Source: Argopecten irradians (Eukaryota; Mollusca; Bivalvia; Pectinida; Pectinidae). Taken from it: DNA of 64,000 nt. Each line of letters opens with the position of its first letter. Position 1 is the stretch's first letter. The notes beneath the pieces were generated by a model, which saw only the letters and a list, made by a program, of their open reading frames with translations, ran no database searches and was not told the DNA's origin. The translations under genes were made by a program, and so were the position numbers. Where the stretch lies: NCBI RefSeq assembly GCF_041381155.1, contig NC_091134.1, positions 4,573,755 through 4,637,754 on the forward strand. Direction: 5' to 3'. Shown here in pieces: positions 23,256-37,200 of the stretch.

Positions 23256-24863
23256 AAATAACTGACCAACGAGCAGTACCTGACTAATGCCCTACATGGT
23301 ATTTAAAATCCCTTTTTACTAGTGTTACAAAATGAGTTAACCAAGACTCGCCTACACAATAAGCCAAAGTCTATAAAGTAAACTTTTATATTATAGAGAT
23401 ATATCCACTCAACTGTACCTTCATTGAACTTCTTACAGAATTCATGTAAAAATTGACCCTTGAAATCATAAGGGTTAAATAGTTTTGACCTGTTATTCTG
23501 TTATATCATTAAGCTAGTATTTAAAAACTTTGTACACAAGTGTGTTGTAATTATTATATAATTAGTTCTCCAGAAAGATAAAGCAAATTTAAGATCATAT
23601 ATACATTATTTATATATATATATGACTCATATAATACTGATCCCTAATCTGACATTTTCTAAATACTTATAATAACAAATAAACATCTACTATTCTTTTC
23701 ACAAATAATGATATGTATAAAACATGTATAGTTATAGAATTAAGGATGGCAGGATAGAGTGTCAAATCCACAGACAAGAATGAACAAAGTTTTTTTCTCC
23801 TTTTTTTTTTTTAAAATTTAAATGTTTTTATTAGTATAAGAAATTCAAATGTTTATTAACATATAATGAGCTATCGGCTGCAGATAAACTTGATGCTTAA
23901 TTGTTTGTGTCAGATAGGACAAATTATGTGTGTAGTGTAGTTGATATCCAATCTAGTCTAGATACAGTAGCTGACTTTCATACAAGTGTAACATGTACAT
24001 GATAAGTTAAAATGTCTGTCCCCGGCTCTTTTCAAAACCTCAAGTTCTATTGATATTGTTACTTAAATTGTACCTATATGATAAATGTCAATTCATGATC
24101 AATTGCATCTAGATCAAAAATAATATCTTGTCATCATAAAATCATGATTTATTTTTACATTTCCTTACATACTATACAAACTATGTAATTACATCATCAT
24201 ACTAAATTTAAATCAACAAACTTTGTAGGTGTGTATTATTTTTGAATAATGGAAATTTAAAAACATCAGTTCACATATAATTATGACACTAAAATTGAAA
24301 AATACTAGCAGACATGATTATATTAATGTAGAGTACTAGTTTATAAATGTACTAGCCATACATACTAAATCCATATTTTCAGACAGAAAGAGAATTTGAT
24401 GTTTCATATTTGGAAAAGCCTGGGTGAATAGAGAATTATATTTATCTATGAATCACAAATATAATTCAGTTACAACACAGTTATATGAGTCATATTAATT
24501 TGTAAATAATAACATTCGAACTCAACGATTATACATGTAGGTATAACATATTATTCACATTTTATATTATATAAAACTTATTATTTAGATATATATACTG
24601 TTTCAGTATAGTTATGAACATTATTTTTAAAAACATTAATGTTAGCAGAACGTAAATCAACAAAAAGTGCCAAAATATTTGCTCTTACGGAAGCAACAAC
24701 AAAATACTTACGATTATCACTAAAATGTTCTTCTTTATCAACTTATAAAAGCCTGCTTTAGTATGTGAATTTTGGTTTGACACACCCTTCTTCTGTCAGG
24801 ATTAAACTCCAACTAGTCCTAAAGTCTATTTTTAGAGAAGAAAAGCCTGATATTTTAACTCAC
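23256..24863. other. AT-rich non-coding DNA upstream of OTUD3 and TMCO4
   Basis: No gene recognised; a T/A run near 23800 and short AT microsatellites are the only local structure. It is probably the first intron of the OTUD3 transcript if the upstream exon at 24864 is real. Confidence 0.4.
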
Positions 24864-25240
24864 CGGGTAGGCCGATACACAGGTAGTTATACCAAGTCGG
24901 TGAGTGGGTAGATGTATAGATCTACCGGTTTACAATAATGGGGCATTAGTGTGTTCACCAGACCGCGGCAGGCCTTTTAAACTGATCATGAATGAAAACC
25001 GGTCTTGGAGAGTGAATGGAATGAAACCTCAACATAAAAATTATGGAATGTAACACTACGTTTATATTTGCATACCTGTTTTGAATCTTGTCGATCCTGT
25101 TACTTTATGATGCCTTTGTGTCATACATTATACGTAAAACACGTAAATATTCCGTCCCTGCATGTAATTACATTGTCCTTAGCAATATGCAATCGACAAC
25201 CGGAAGTTGCGTAAAGTAAACAGGAAGTCGTCGTACTGTC
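24864..25240. promoter_or_regulatory. Probable bidirectional promoter of OTUD3 and TMCO4
   Basis: The two genes point away from each other. On the minus strand a strong donor, CCCG|GTGAGT, ends at 24864 and could terminate a non-coding first exon of OTUD3, to be joined to the acceptor just upstream of its ATG. On the plus strand the TMCO4 ATG is at 25241. In between, 34-41 nt before that ATG, is an ETS-type site (accggaagttg, core 25200-25207). ETS sites are frequent in animal bidirectional promoters. The start sites themselves are not visible. Confidence 0.4.
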
Positions 25241-28200
25241 ATGGCTGAAGATGGGGCAAAGTATCAGCTGACTGAAGCAAAAAATGGTAAAACGCAAAAA
25301 GGAAAAACTAATTTCGACACTGAAGTCGACAATGAGAAAGGTACGAACATCGGACATCATCTTTCAAAGTAACAGCGGTGGCTAGTCCATGTCTATCAGG
25401 TTTTCTTTTCTGTACACGTCATAGCCCTTTGAACGTGGAAGTGGATGAAAAAGTAAAAACGAAAGTAAACACGGTTACACGGATCTTGTTTATTTAGATC
25501 AAGTCTCATACGAGATAAATTGTTCTGAACATAGTTATTTCATTTGATATATCAACACACAACCGGTCAATGAATTGAACCCTAGTGTGTTTATGAGAAA
25601 TGTAGTTAGTACTAGTTACCCCAGACAGCCAGAACCTACACGTACATGTAGGCCTATGTGTAATAGGAGGGGTTTTAAATATGTGCAGTTTTGTTAACTC
25701 GTGTATTAATAGCATTCGTATAACATTTGTATATATGGGAAACGATAGTATTAATACTTACTAATTTCGAAAGGTTGTTTTAAGCGTTTCCTGTCGCGCG
25801 GGGTTGTCTATATTTTCAGATAAATACTACAGACTAGTGAGCACATGGCTAATTTGCATAGTTTCAGGTAAATAACACACTGTTAGGTCATTCCGGGTGA
25901 GTTGAGTTGACCCTGTTAAGTGTAGCGACTGGCTTACCAGTCCTGCACGTGTTTTTCGTTCGACAATTTCAATCCTAGGCGGGGGTATAAATACAGGTGC
26001 GACACGCACTCTGGGGCTCAATTTCAAACGGATTTGTTTCCGGAGACTGCTCTATCATCGAGGCCGTCAGGTAGTTCATGTAGTCGACAAGTCCAGGGTG
26101 GGGGGTGGACATTACGGCTGGTACTAGCCAAGACTCTAGTTAACCCAGGGCTGATGTAGGAGTCGGGGTCGTTGTTATGTTTGTGTCATATGTAGTGTGA
26201 GTGAGCGAGTGAATGCCTCATCTGTAAATATTTTCATCTGTCCTGTTTAATAAATGTGATTAACTGTTGAACTGACTCCTTTGTTACTACAACAACATGA
26301 CGGTTATAGTTTGAGCTCACGAACCTGGGTTGCAAACTACCGGAAGTACTATGGACGATGCGGGGTCATGGGACATACTAATGTCCGGAGTCGAGTGACA
26401 ATCCCAGAACTCCGACTCGTCCTATTACACATGTAGGCCTATGTCCCATGTTACTATGTGTTAGATTACAATGTAATGAAACCGTTCAACGCAGCTCTAT
26501 ATATGAAACTTTTAGTATATATCACAGAAGTGCCCTTGCTGTGCCTTTTGCTATTGCGGACCTTCCATGTTTGGTGTTTTTTTCTGTTACCAGAGAAGCT
26601 TAGTAAAAAATACCTTATTACTGTTTCCCTTTTTCTCTGGGCTATAACTCCAAAACCGTCCATTGCAGCTCAATGAAACTTTTTGTATACATCAGATTAC
26701 TGTTTCTTTTTATTACTTGCTGTTATTTTGTTTTCAGTTGTTTTATAATTATATACTCACATATTTATTGATTGATAATGCCACGCTTTGCGGCTCATTG
26801 TTTGTCATTATATTTATCATCTTTTGCAGACATATCAAAGATCCTCCATCGTAAATTATCAGATGTGGGGGCTTACTCCTATTCAGCGCTGTGTGCTGTC
26901 TCCTTCCTTCAGTTGTTTGAAGACAAATGGCACCAGTAACTATATTCATTTTGTTTTTGTGTTATTGATAATGCGATTAAGATATAATTTTACTGAAAAA
27001 ATTGTATTAGAAAATTCATTACATACTTTAATTACGAAAATATAATAAACTTAAAAAACTAAACAAGTATACTGTATTTTTTGTTTCATATTTAGAAAAT
27101 ATACAAATGGGAACCATACATTTAATTACATGTATAACACTTTTTGTATCTTTTTCTACGCTTTTCCCCAATATATAATTTATTCACGACAATGTACCGG
27201 TATCAATAATTGTTGCTTTTGTCTTTCCATAAATGAAATGTGTGACGTAGACCAACTTGATTTCATTTTCTTTTAATTAGGGAGTTTAAGAAAGTATCCA
27301 TGGAAAGGATCGTGGAACACTTACATTTACCCAGTCAGGTTTGTTAATTATCAAATAATAACTACATAAAATTATGAGTTATCTCCCCCTTCTATAATGT
27401 AGCAGAAACATATATACATAATATAGAGATTTGCAACTCATCCATTTTTACGATCTGCAGATGTACCACTGTATGTGCTTAGGGTTTTTTAGATAAACTC
27501 TTAAATAGTTGAATATAGAAGAATAACTTTGATATGTTGTAAAAGTTAGGTAACTTTCAATGGTTCGAGTGCGATTTTGGATAGTAAAAATAATATTTTA
27601 ACTTATTTATTCATAAAACAAAACACACTTCTGGTTTTGAATGCCTGATTTTCGAAAAACCAGGTAAAATTGCTTATTTTCATGCTTTCAAAAATCATAT
27701 TAAATATCATCAATCGGGAAAACTGATCACATCAAACCATGATATAATGTTTAAACTTTGTGTTGATGCAAAAATAACATGTTTAAAAGAATAGTTAGCC
27801 AAGGCAAAATGCCTATAAACCGGAGGTCCCTCTGCCTGTCAATAAAGACAAAGGAGTTTCCAATCTGTATGTATATATGTTTCTGGATGTAGTAATGATT
27901 GATGTTCTTTGAGATTGACCTATCATGAACTTATTTGTTCATTACTCACAAATGTATTGCCATATGAGTTATCTCCTCTTCTATGATGTAGTAATCATTG
28001 GTGCTCTTTGAGATTACAGACCTGTCATGCACATTTTTGTTTATTACCATTAAATACTATAAATATCCCTTCCACAAATTTTTGGCCTCTTGGCCATCTT
28101 CAGGTACATAGAAACACAAGAAAAACTAGATGAAATCCATCTTGAACGTTTTGATATGCACATATTTGTTTAACACTCACAAAATGTAATGCCATATGAG

Positions 28201-31200
28201 TTATCTCACCTAAAATAATGTACATAGTTGATACCTTTGGCTGAAATAAATTATTTTGTTATTGATTAAAATTAACATGGTCCGATAGTATTAACGCAAA
28301 TTCTGGTCCTCAGACCATTCTTATTCTTTTTTTAATATCCTTGAGTAAATAATTGTAACTCCTAGATACAGTGAAGACATATCCTTTGGATCACAGTATC
28401 ACAGACATGTCAGTAATATTATTAAGGTAAAACTTTTGTGTCCACAGGCCAGAGATTCTGTGATGGCTATCATGGAGGGCCAGGGGTTTGATGATGCCAG
28501 ACCATATGTAGACATGGTCTTGGAAGAAACAGTCCTGGAAAAATCAGGGGTGCCTGTTGTGTCCGATCTTCTGACCCTGTCAATTTCCAATGGTAATTAA
28601 ATGGATACACTTTAGATATATATGTAAATAAATGTGATGATAGCTGACTGTATAACGTGTGTGATGATAGCTGACTGTATAACGTGTCTGAAAATATCCA
28701 CTAATATGGCTTAATGCCAAAGTACATGTATATGTTGGTTGCTATGCCATCTTGATGTACATGAAGTAATTGGTTGCTATGGCACTCTGTTTTGTTCTAT
28801 AGGTTGCTATGACTCCCGGATGCGAGTGTTGATAAAACACATTGCCTGGCAGCTGAGAGTGAGTTGGGACACTCTGGAGGAAATTGAGGCCTCAATGGCA
28901 GATTCTTTGGACTCCGCCAGCCATGAAGCTTACGAGATGTCAGAGTAAGTTTTATGTTTATGTAATGTTCATAATATTACAACTTAATATATATTTCATA
29001 GAACATATAAGAACTTACATGGAGAAATTAATTGCAGAAAGAAGAAAATTGTAACTTACATCAGTTTGCTTTCATCCACCATTTAAAGAACATGAATTAA
29101 AGTTTAATGTACAATATAGACATGGTATTTGTGATTTTAATTTTGATAAACCGCAGTCAATGACTGCATGCTGATAATAAGTCCATCTCATATTTATACT
29201 GATTATTATTATTATTAACTTATATTAAGCAGGACTCTTTTGATATTTTTTTTTCTGTTAGAGGCAGAGAGTTTGAATTTAACATCTTTGATAATAAATG
29301 AATACCAACAATAAACTTTGAATTCTGTGAGTTCAAGTACACTATAATCGAACAAACCTCAACTGTAAATACATGTATAACTCAAATTGGAGAATAAAAG
29401 ATAAGTTGATCATATGAAGCCTATATATGTGTCTCAAACTGGAGAATAACATATTATTTATAAAGATAAGTTGATCATATGAAGCCTATTTATGTGTCTG
29501 AGTTACATGTATACTTCAAACTGGAGGATAACGTATTATTTATAAAGATAAGTTGATCATATGAAGCCTATTTATATGAAACTGATCAAGATTCTAGAAT
29601 TTGTATTTAATTTGGTATTGTGTGGATTCTTTCATGTTCTGCAGAGTAATGAGGTAAAATGGTCGCCGCTTGATCTACTTTGTTTTTAGCAATTTATATC
29701 ACAAATTACTGTATCTGATTTTAAGTTTCAGCCACATATTAGTACACATCATTGAAATTATATTAATATTTTAAGTTTGATTTGCTATATTACTGTACCC
29801 AAATACCAATGTTTTTATAGTACATTTGTATTATTTTACCAATCCACTGAAACCTCCACTTTTCAGTTCCTTAATTCCTGATAATTCAGCTTCCTTTTTG
29901 ATTTAGTATAAATTGCTTTAAGATAAAAATGTGATCTGACTGTAAGTGTTATAAAAACTGTTTTTTCTGGACAATGTAAACACAGACCAAATTTTTTTTG
30001 TGTAGCAGTTTGTACTTTTATAAAACTTATGAGGTAAATTGAATAGTTATAATAAAGAAAGGAAATTGAACTATGGTTGCAAGGAGTTTTTAATGAAATA
30101 ACTATTCCACTGTCTACCGACAAATATTGATTACTTCCCATCTTCATTATGCTACTGCATTAAATCTTAATATGGGGTCTCCAGATCGATTAATGACATG
30201 ACTTTAAAAAGAACAATTTACTGTCGATAAGTCCTACCATCTGATGATTGTAACGTCATAAAAATCTTTATCAGAATGTGATGTTACAATTACCTGAAGG
30301 TGGGGCTAATTGGCAGTAAATCTTACTTTACCCATGTCGTTTTGATCCCAAAAATGACTTATAAAAATGGTAATTAAGGAATTGAATTATAAACTGCAAC
30401 ATAGAGGGCTGCATGACCACAATGTACTGATAACGTAAATCTAATTTAACTTTGATATTCTATTACTTTGATAGATTCATTTTGTATAATCCAATGTTTA
30501 AGTGATGTCTAGATTAATTGTAACCTTCCTTTAGCATTTATTTTATAGTCTTTATTATAATATTATTTTGCAGTTTATTGCATGGTTATTCAAAAGTCTT
30601 GTTGATTTTGTATTTACATACATTTAAGATTTTGTTTTATATATGTTATAATTGAAAATAAATTTAGATATTCTCTGCAAAAGTTGTTACCTTCTAGATA
30701 CATGTATGACTTAAATGGCTCAGTCTTGTTAATATACATGTGCTTTATATAGTTTGTTGCAGTGTGAGAAATCAGTCTAATTTTGATGATTACTGCATTG
30801 AGATAAACTGTATTGCTATTTAATTTGTGTAATAAATTACATGTAATTGTTAAATTGTTATGTTTGTAAGCATTAATGTTAGCTATTTAAGTGAAGGTGC
30901 TTACTAATTTAAAATCTCACGATACATCATTGAATATTTATCAGTGAGAGTATTTCCTATTACTATTGAGTCTTTATGAAGGATTCATGAGTCTTTTGAT
31001 TAGAGTTTTCCCGTTTGTGCCCAAGTGATGTGATTAACCTAATTGTCTGATTGTGTGTAACAGGGAAGAAAAGAAGGAAAAGCAGAAGAACTCAAGGAAG
31101 GAGAAAGCCAAACGCTTTGCCCTGATAGGTCTGGCTACAACAGTGGGGGGTACCTTAATTGGTGAGTTGATAGGTTAATGAATAACCAAGCACATATGGT

Positions 31201-34200
31201 AAAAAACAACTGTGTTCATGCTACAGTTATGTTGGAGTTGTTCCCCTTCAATATCAGTATAGTTTGTAATACAGTAACATATAGTAATAATGTTGTACTG
31301 CAGAATATATTATCTAAATACAGCTGTGATGGTATATGCTGCAGCACTGCGGAGGTACTCAGCCAAGGCCATCCCTCATTTTGTGTTTTGACCCCTTACT
31401 CGGTTAACTCTCAGGATGGGGGGTCCACAGTGACAATCAGTCACTGACGATCAGTCACCAGGCGTTGGTAGTGGGTGTCTGGCTACTGGTGTCCTTTATT
31501 CACACCCAGCATGAAGATCATTCTACTGCCTTAGTCATCCTTGGCACTGCTGCTCTTCTGGTCCTGCCAGACAGCCCTAATGCAGATAGCATTCTCCACA
31601 CAGACTGCTGAGAAGCCTCTGCATCCAACTTACTTCGTCCTCTTACTCTCATGGGCTTCACAGCATCTTTCCTCCCATGGGAATGTAAGCTTGATGATGA
31701 TGACTTTCTTTGTTCCTGTTGACCAAAGAACCATATCCAGTCTGAAGTTGGTGGGAATAATCTCTGGTTGAGATGTACCTCCAGCCTCCAGTCCCCTGCC
31801 TTGCTGATAATTCCGGTTGATTTCTCAGATCTGGATGTCCTTATTTCAATTTGCCTCCCAAACCTAATCTGCCTATGTTTGGACCTTGGTTGGTTGGACC
31901 TAATGCTCTTCTGACGTTTTTCCAAAACATCAGCCAGCTCCCTTAGGACTTGGTTGTGGTGCCATGTATATCCACCCTCTGATAAGGCCACATGACAGGA
32001 ATGTATATATAATTATTTGGAAAAAAACTTTTGTCCAATCCATTTGATGTGTATTATATAATATCTATAAGATCTCGTTGAAATTGAAATATACAGTCCT
32101 TAAGTTAGTAACACAGGCTGTAGGCCTAGTCACCACCTATGTATAAATACTTGAATGTTAAAACCAATATCTGTGGATTTAAATTAAACACATATTGATC
32201 TGTATATAAAGACTACTTTGTCATAAAGAAACTTTGTTGTGGGGTTTATTGACAAACTTAACTGTAATTATGTCTATACCCTTAATGGTGACAATTGAAT
32301 TAAGTTTTTTTATGAGGAAAATAATACAACTGTATCTACTGTCCTCAATGATATGATACAAAGGTTACAGATAATTTCTGTACGATGGTTGTTATTTTTC
32401 TGTTGCTCTTGATGCCGTTCAGCAGTCCATTCCATTGCTTAGTTAGATAGACTAGTCATCAGCCGCTAAAAAAGACTCTATGTTGAACAACTGTCAACGC
32501 TGACACATCACAGGGAGAAGCCTACCAAACATATCACATCCTCTATTTATGTATTATCTATAGGTTTGACCGGAGGTCTGGCGGCTCCGTTAGTGGCGGC
32601 TGGTGCAGGAGCCATCATTGGTGGCACTGGAGCGGCAGTACTGGGGTCTACAGCTGGTGTGGCCATTATAGGGTCACTTTTTGGTGTGGCAGGAGCAGGA
32701 CTCACTGGTAGGTCTAGGTCAATCCTTGTGTTTAAAAAAATACAGTACTGTATTATTTTAAACCCAATAGTTATAATCACAATAGTTGCTCATAGTACTG
32801 AAAATAAGTAAAATATGTAATAAATCAGTGTCATATAAAATACATAGCATCTGCAAGGAGAGAGAAGAATAACAATAATTGTTCATTAAGGTTAAGATTG
32901 CTAAAAATGATAAAGGGAGATAATTCAGAACCTTGGGTATATTACCATATTCTTCCCGCAATAAGCCTCCACTTGACAATAAGTTATCTCCCTTCCCAAG
33001 TATTTTAGAACTTAAATAAGGATCATTGTATCTGTCAATTAACTTCCATCCAACTTTCTGATTCAGTTTGTAACTTTGCTCTAAAAAAGCTATTACTCTG
33101 GCTTATTGTGGGTAGAATACAGTAATATAGCGTTATTGTAAAATTGTGTATGCACTTTTAGTATACATTCTAATGAATCAATGATTGATAAATATTGCCT
33201 TAAGTTTGTTATCTGACAAACAATGGAATCCTACCCTTAGTATATTTAAATTTTATGCAGTAATTTATTTTATAAGTAATTTCTATGTGCCTTCAGTATA
33301 TAAACAGTATCTTTAAGTCCCATAAAATATACATCATAGCTTGACATACTGTATTAATTTTGTGAACCTCAGGATACAAAATGAAGAAGAGGGTCGGTGC
33401 TGTTGAGGAATTTGAGTTTGAGCCTCTTGTGTTTGGGTCACGTCTCAAGGTGGATCCTCACCCTGCCAAACAACTACACATCACCGTGGCCGTGTCAGGC
33501 TGGCTCTCTACCTCCATGATGGGTAAGTAGGCGGACATTTAGTTACACACATCTCAATTACTGTGACAAGTGTTTGCTTGAAGTATAAAGTACAAATATA
33601 AAGTAAATATAAATGAAAACTACAAAGTACCCGGTAAAAAAACCATTTAAATTTGATGGTTTTCAAATAAAGGCAATCCTGCAATTGTGTTTTAAATTCA
33701 GAATTCCATCATAAATAAAAAAAAAATCATTCTTTGTAGTTACCATCCCTGCCAAATATAAATATGGTTGACATTGTGTTGGAGAACATTTGATAATTGA
33801 TCCTTTAAACTATAGTAATTAATGTATATCAGAGTCATTCAAATGACAAGTAAAAAACTGGTTTATTTATTTTCAGACTTTCGATACCCTTGGTATTCCT
33901 TAGCTGAATCCCGAGAACAGTATAGTCTTCGCTGGGAATCCAAATATCTCCTCCAACTTGGCAGGGCAATTGACTACCTCTTAGGGGGCGCTATGTCTGT
34001 TGCAACGCAGGAAGCCCTCAAATATACTGTATTATCAGGTACAAATACAATCTTTGAATGGTGAAGTTTTGTAAGAAAATAGAAATTACTGAAATGAATC
34101 AGATAGCTGTGACATCCATCTGTAAAAGGCAGGGACTAAAATACCTCAGTGAAGGTTCTTAGCTCACCTGGCCTGGAGAGCTTACGTCATAGCGTGGTGT

Positions 34201-37200
34201 CCGTCATCCGTCGTCTGTCAATCCGTCCATCCATCCGTCGTTTGTCAGTCAACATTTCCTTTAAATTGCTACTAGTTATAGAGTTCTGCATGGAATGTAA
34301 CCAACTTTGGCCAGAAACAGGGGAACAGAGTTTGTATAAATTTTGGCTCTTAGTCCCTGGGGACAGGAGGGGCAAGGCCGAATAGGAGAAATAGGGTAAA
34401 TCTTTTAAATCACTACTTGTCATAGAGTTCTGCATGGAAAATGTAACCAAATGTGGCCAGAAACCTCCTTTGGGGAAGGGGAGTATAGTTTGTATAAATT
34501 TTGGCTCTGTTGTCCCACGGGCAGGAGGGATGGGTCCAAAATAGGGGAAAATGAAGTAAATCTTTTCAATCGCTACTGGTCATAGAGTTCTGCATGGAAT
34601 GTAACCAAATTTGACAAGAAACATCCTGTGGAGAAGAGTAATAAAATTTGTCTAGATTTTGGCTCTGACCCCATGGAGCAGAAATAGTTGAGCCCAATAG
34701 GAATATTAAAGGGAAAATTCCTTGAGAAAAGAAACAATTATTTAATGAACCTGTATATAGAACATTACTTAGCATTACAAACCAGGTGAGCGATACAGGC
34801 CCTCTGTGCCACTTGTAATTAAGTATTGCTAGGTGTACAAAGAATAAGTTTACAGAGTTATAGATACATGAACAAGCTGTATCACTCAGCTGATGGGGCT
34901 CGCTTCTTTGACTCCATTATTGGTTTATCATTTAGTTCCAATACCTTGTTTGGGCACCCAATCAACGGGAATGCTTTGGTTTCCTGTTCTTTACATATGC
35001 ATGGGATGATAAACTTTGTTATAAAAGTGTGTGTCACAGTAATGAAAGTTTTGTTTGATAACAGGTATACTTTCCGCAATTACTTGGCCAGCGACCTTGG
35101 TTTCCATGGCAGGTGTGATAGATAACCCCTGGAGTGTATGTATACAGAGAGCAACAGCAGTCGGGCGGGAGCTGGCCGAGGTGTTACTGGCCAGGGAACA
35201 GGTATGTATACTTCTATAGAGGAAATTAATAACGATTACTAAAATCTGTGTCAGTCAGGGATAAGGAATGGGTACAATCGCCTGCTGAAACAGCTTTTAA
35301 AGTTTCTTTTATTGTACTGAAATCATGTAGTTTTCTGATCTTAAGTTTTCTTCAGTTTATATCTATTCAAATAATATCTATTCATTCATAATTTCTTGTG
35401 TTATATGATAGTCCTTTCTCACCTTAAAATGGTAATAATACCAAAATGTAAACTTATCTTAGTTATGCTTAATGGTCATAATTATTGAATACAAATTAAA
35501 TGGCATGAAGTTTTATGTGGACAAATATATACCAGTAGATAAATAGATCTTCTCAAAAAGCCATTTATTGACAAATATTCTTAATGTTGTATTGCAGGGT
35601 CAGCGACCTGTCACTCTGATAGGATTTAGTCTTGGTGCTAGAGTTGTCTTCTCTTGTTTAGAGGAACTCTCCAAAAGAAAGGGTAGGTTATAATTGTCCC
35701 ACATTGTCACAGTTGAATTTCAAATAAATCATAGAAAATTCCTTTTACATAGACAGTTTCAGGATAAAAATTATAGAGGACATTACATTGTTTTGTTCAC
35801 TACGAAATGGGTTCTTTTGGGAGAAATGAAAAGTATTTTCCAGCATGTTTCACATACTGTACTCACATCTATATGCTCTCTAGTATCAAATTAAATAAAG
35901 TTCAGCAAACCTCACATCTTTATCACTTGTAAATCTGATAATTGTTATACAGGCTGTGAGGGGATCATAGAGGACGCCATACTGTTGGGGGCACCAGTCT
36001 CAGGGGATCCCAAACTCTGGTGCGGCTTAACACGAGTTGTCAGCGGGAAAATTATAAACGGCTACTGCAGGTAAACTCATAAAACATTGTCTACATAATT
36101 TATTATATATTAAGCAGAAAAGAGATTTCTTGATATTTCTGCTGGAATTGATCCTAGTCAAAATGTTACATCTTGTTTGTATTGACTGTTTGTGAGAGCT
36201 CCTACTGATTTCTGGACCATTAACTGAATTCCATCATTTTTTGTTGCTGATCAGAGGTGACTGGCTGTTGATCATTTATTTAATTCTGTCATTATTTGTA
36301 CATTTACTTAATTCTGTCATTATTTGTATATTTACTTGCTTCCGCCGTTATTTGTACATTTACTTGATTCTGTCGTTATTTGTATTTTTACTTAATTCTG
36401 TTGTTATTTGTACATTTACTTAATTCTGTCGTTGTTTGTACATTTACTTAATTCCGTCATTATTTGTACATTTACTTAATTCTGTTCTTATTTGTACATA
36501 TACTTGATTCTGTCATTATTTGTACATTTACTTAATTCTGTCATTATTTGTATATTTACTTAATTCTGGCATTATTTGTACATTTACTTAATTCCATCGT
36601 TATTTGAATATTTACTTAATTCTGTCATTATTTGTACATTTACTTAATTCTGTCATTATTTGTATATTTACTTAATTCTGTCGTTATTTGTATATTTACT
36701 TAATTCTGTCATTATTTGTACATTTACTTAATTCTGGCATTATTTGTACATTTACTTAATTCTGGCATTATTTGTACATTTCCTTAATTCAATCTTTCTC
36801 GGTTGTGGATCAGAGGTGACTGGCTGTTGAAGTTCCTGTTTCGTACTGCGTCCGTCCACCTAACTACAGTTGCGGGCCTTAGCCCCATTAAGTGGGACAA
36901 TCGCCGTATGCATAACATTGATCTCAGTGATGTGGTGAGTTGGCTTAATTTGGTGTTCACCCTCAAATAATCCTGTCATCCACAATTAAACCTCTGCCCA
37001 GAATTAAACTTGCACATATCATTAAGCTCCTTTGGTTTTACAGCAAAATCTTTCAATTTGAAAATGTACCACTTGTTAGTACATAATGTACTTTTATATG
37101 GCTATCATAATATTGCATCATTTTGTGATGAATGGCCCTTATATTGAAGCCTCAATGATAAATATATATATACTTGATTACAGCGATATACATTACCAAT

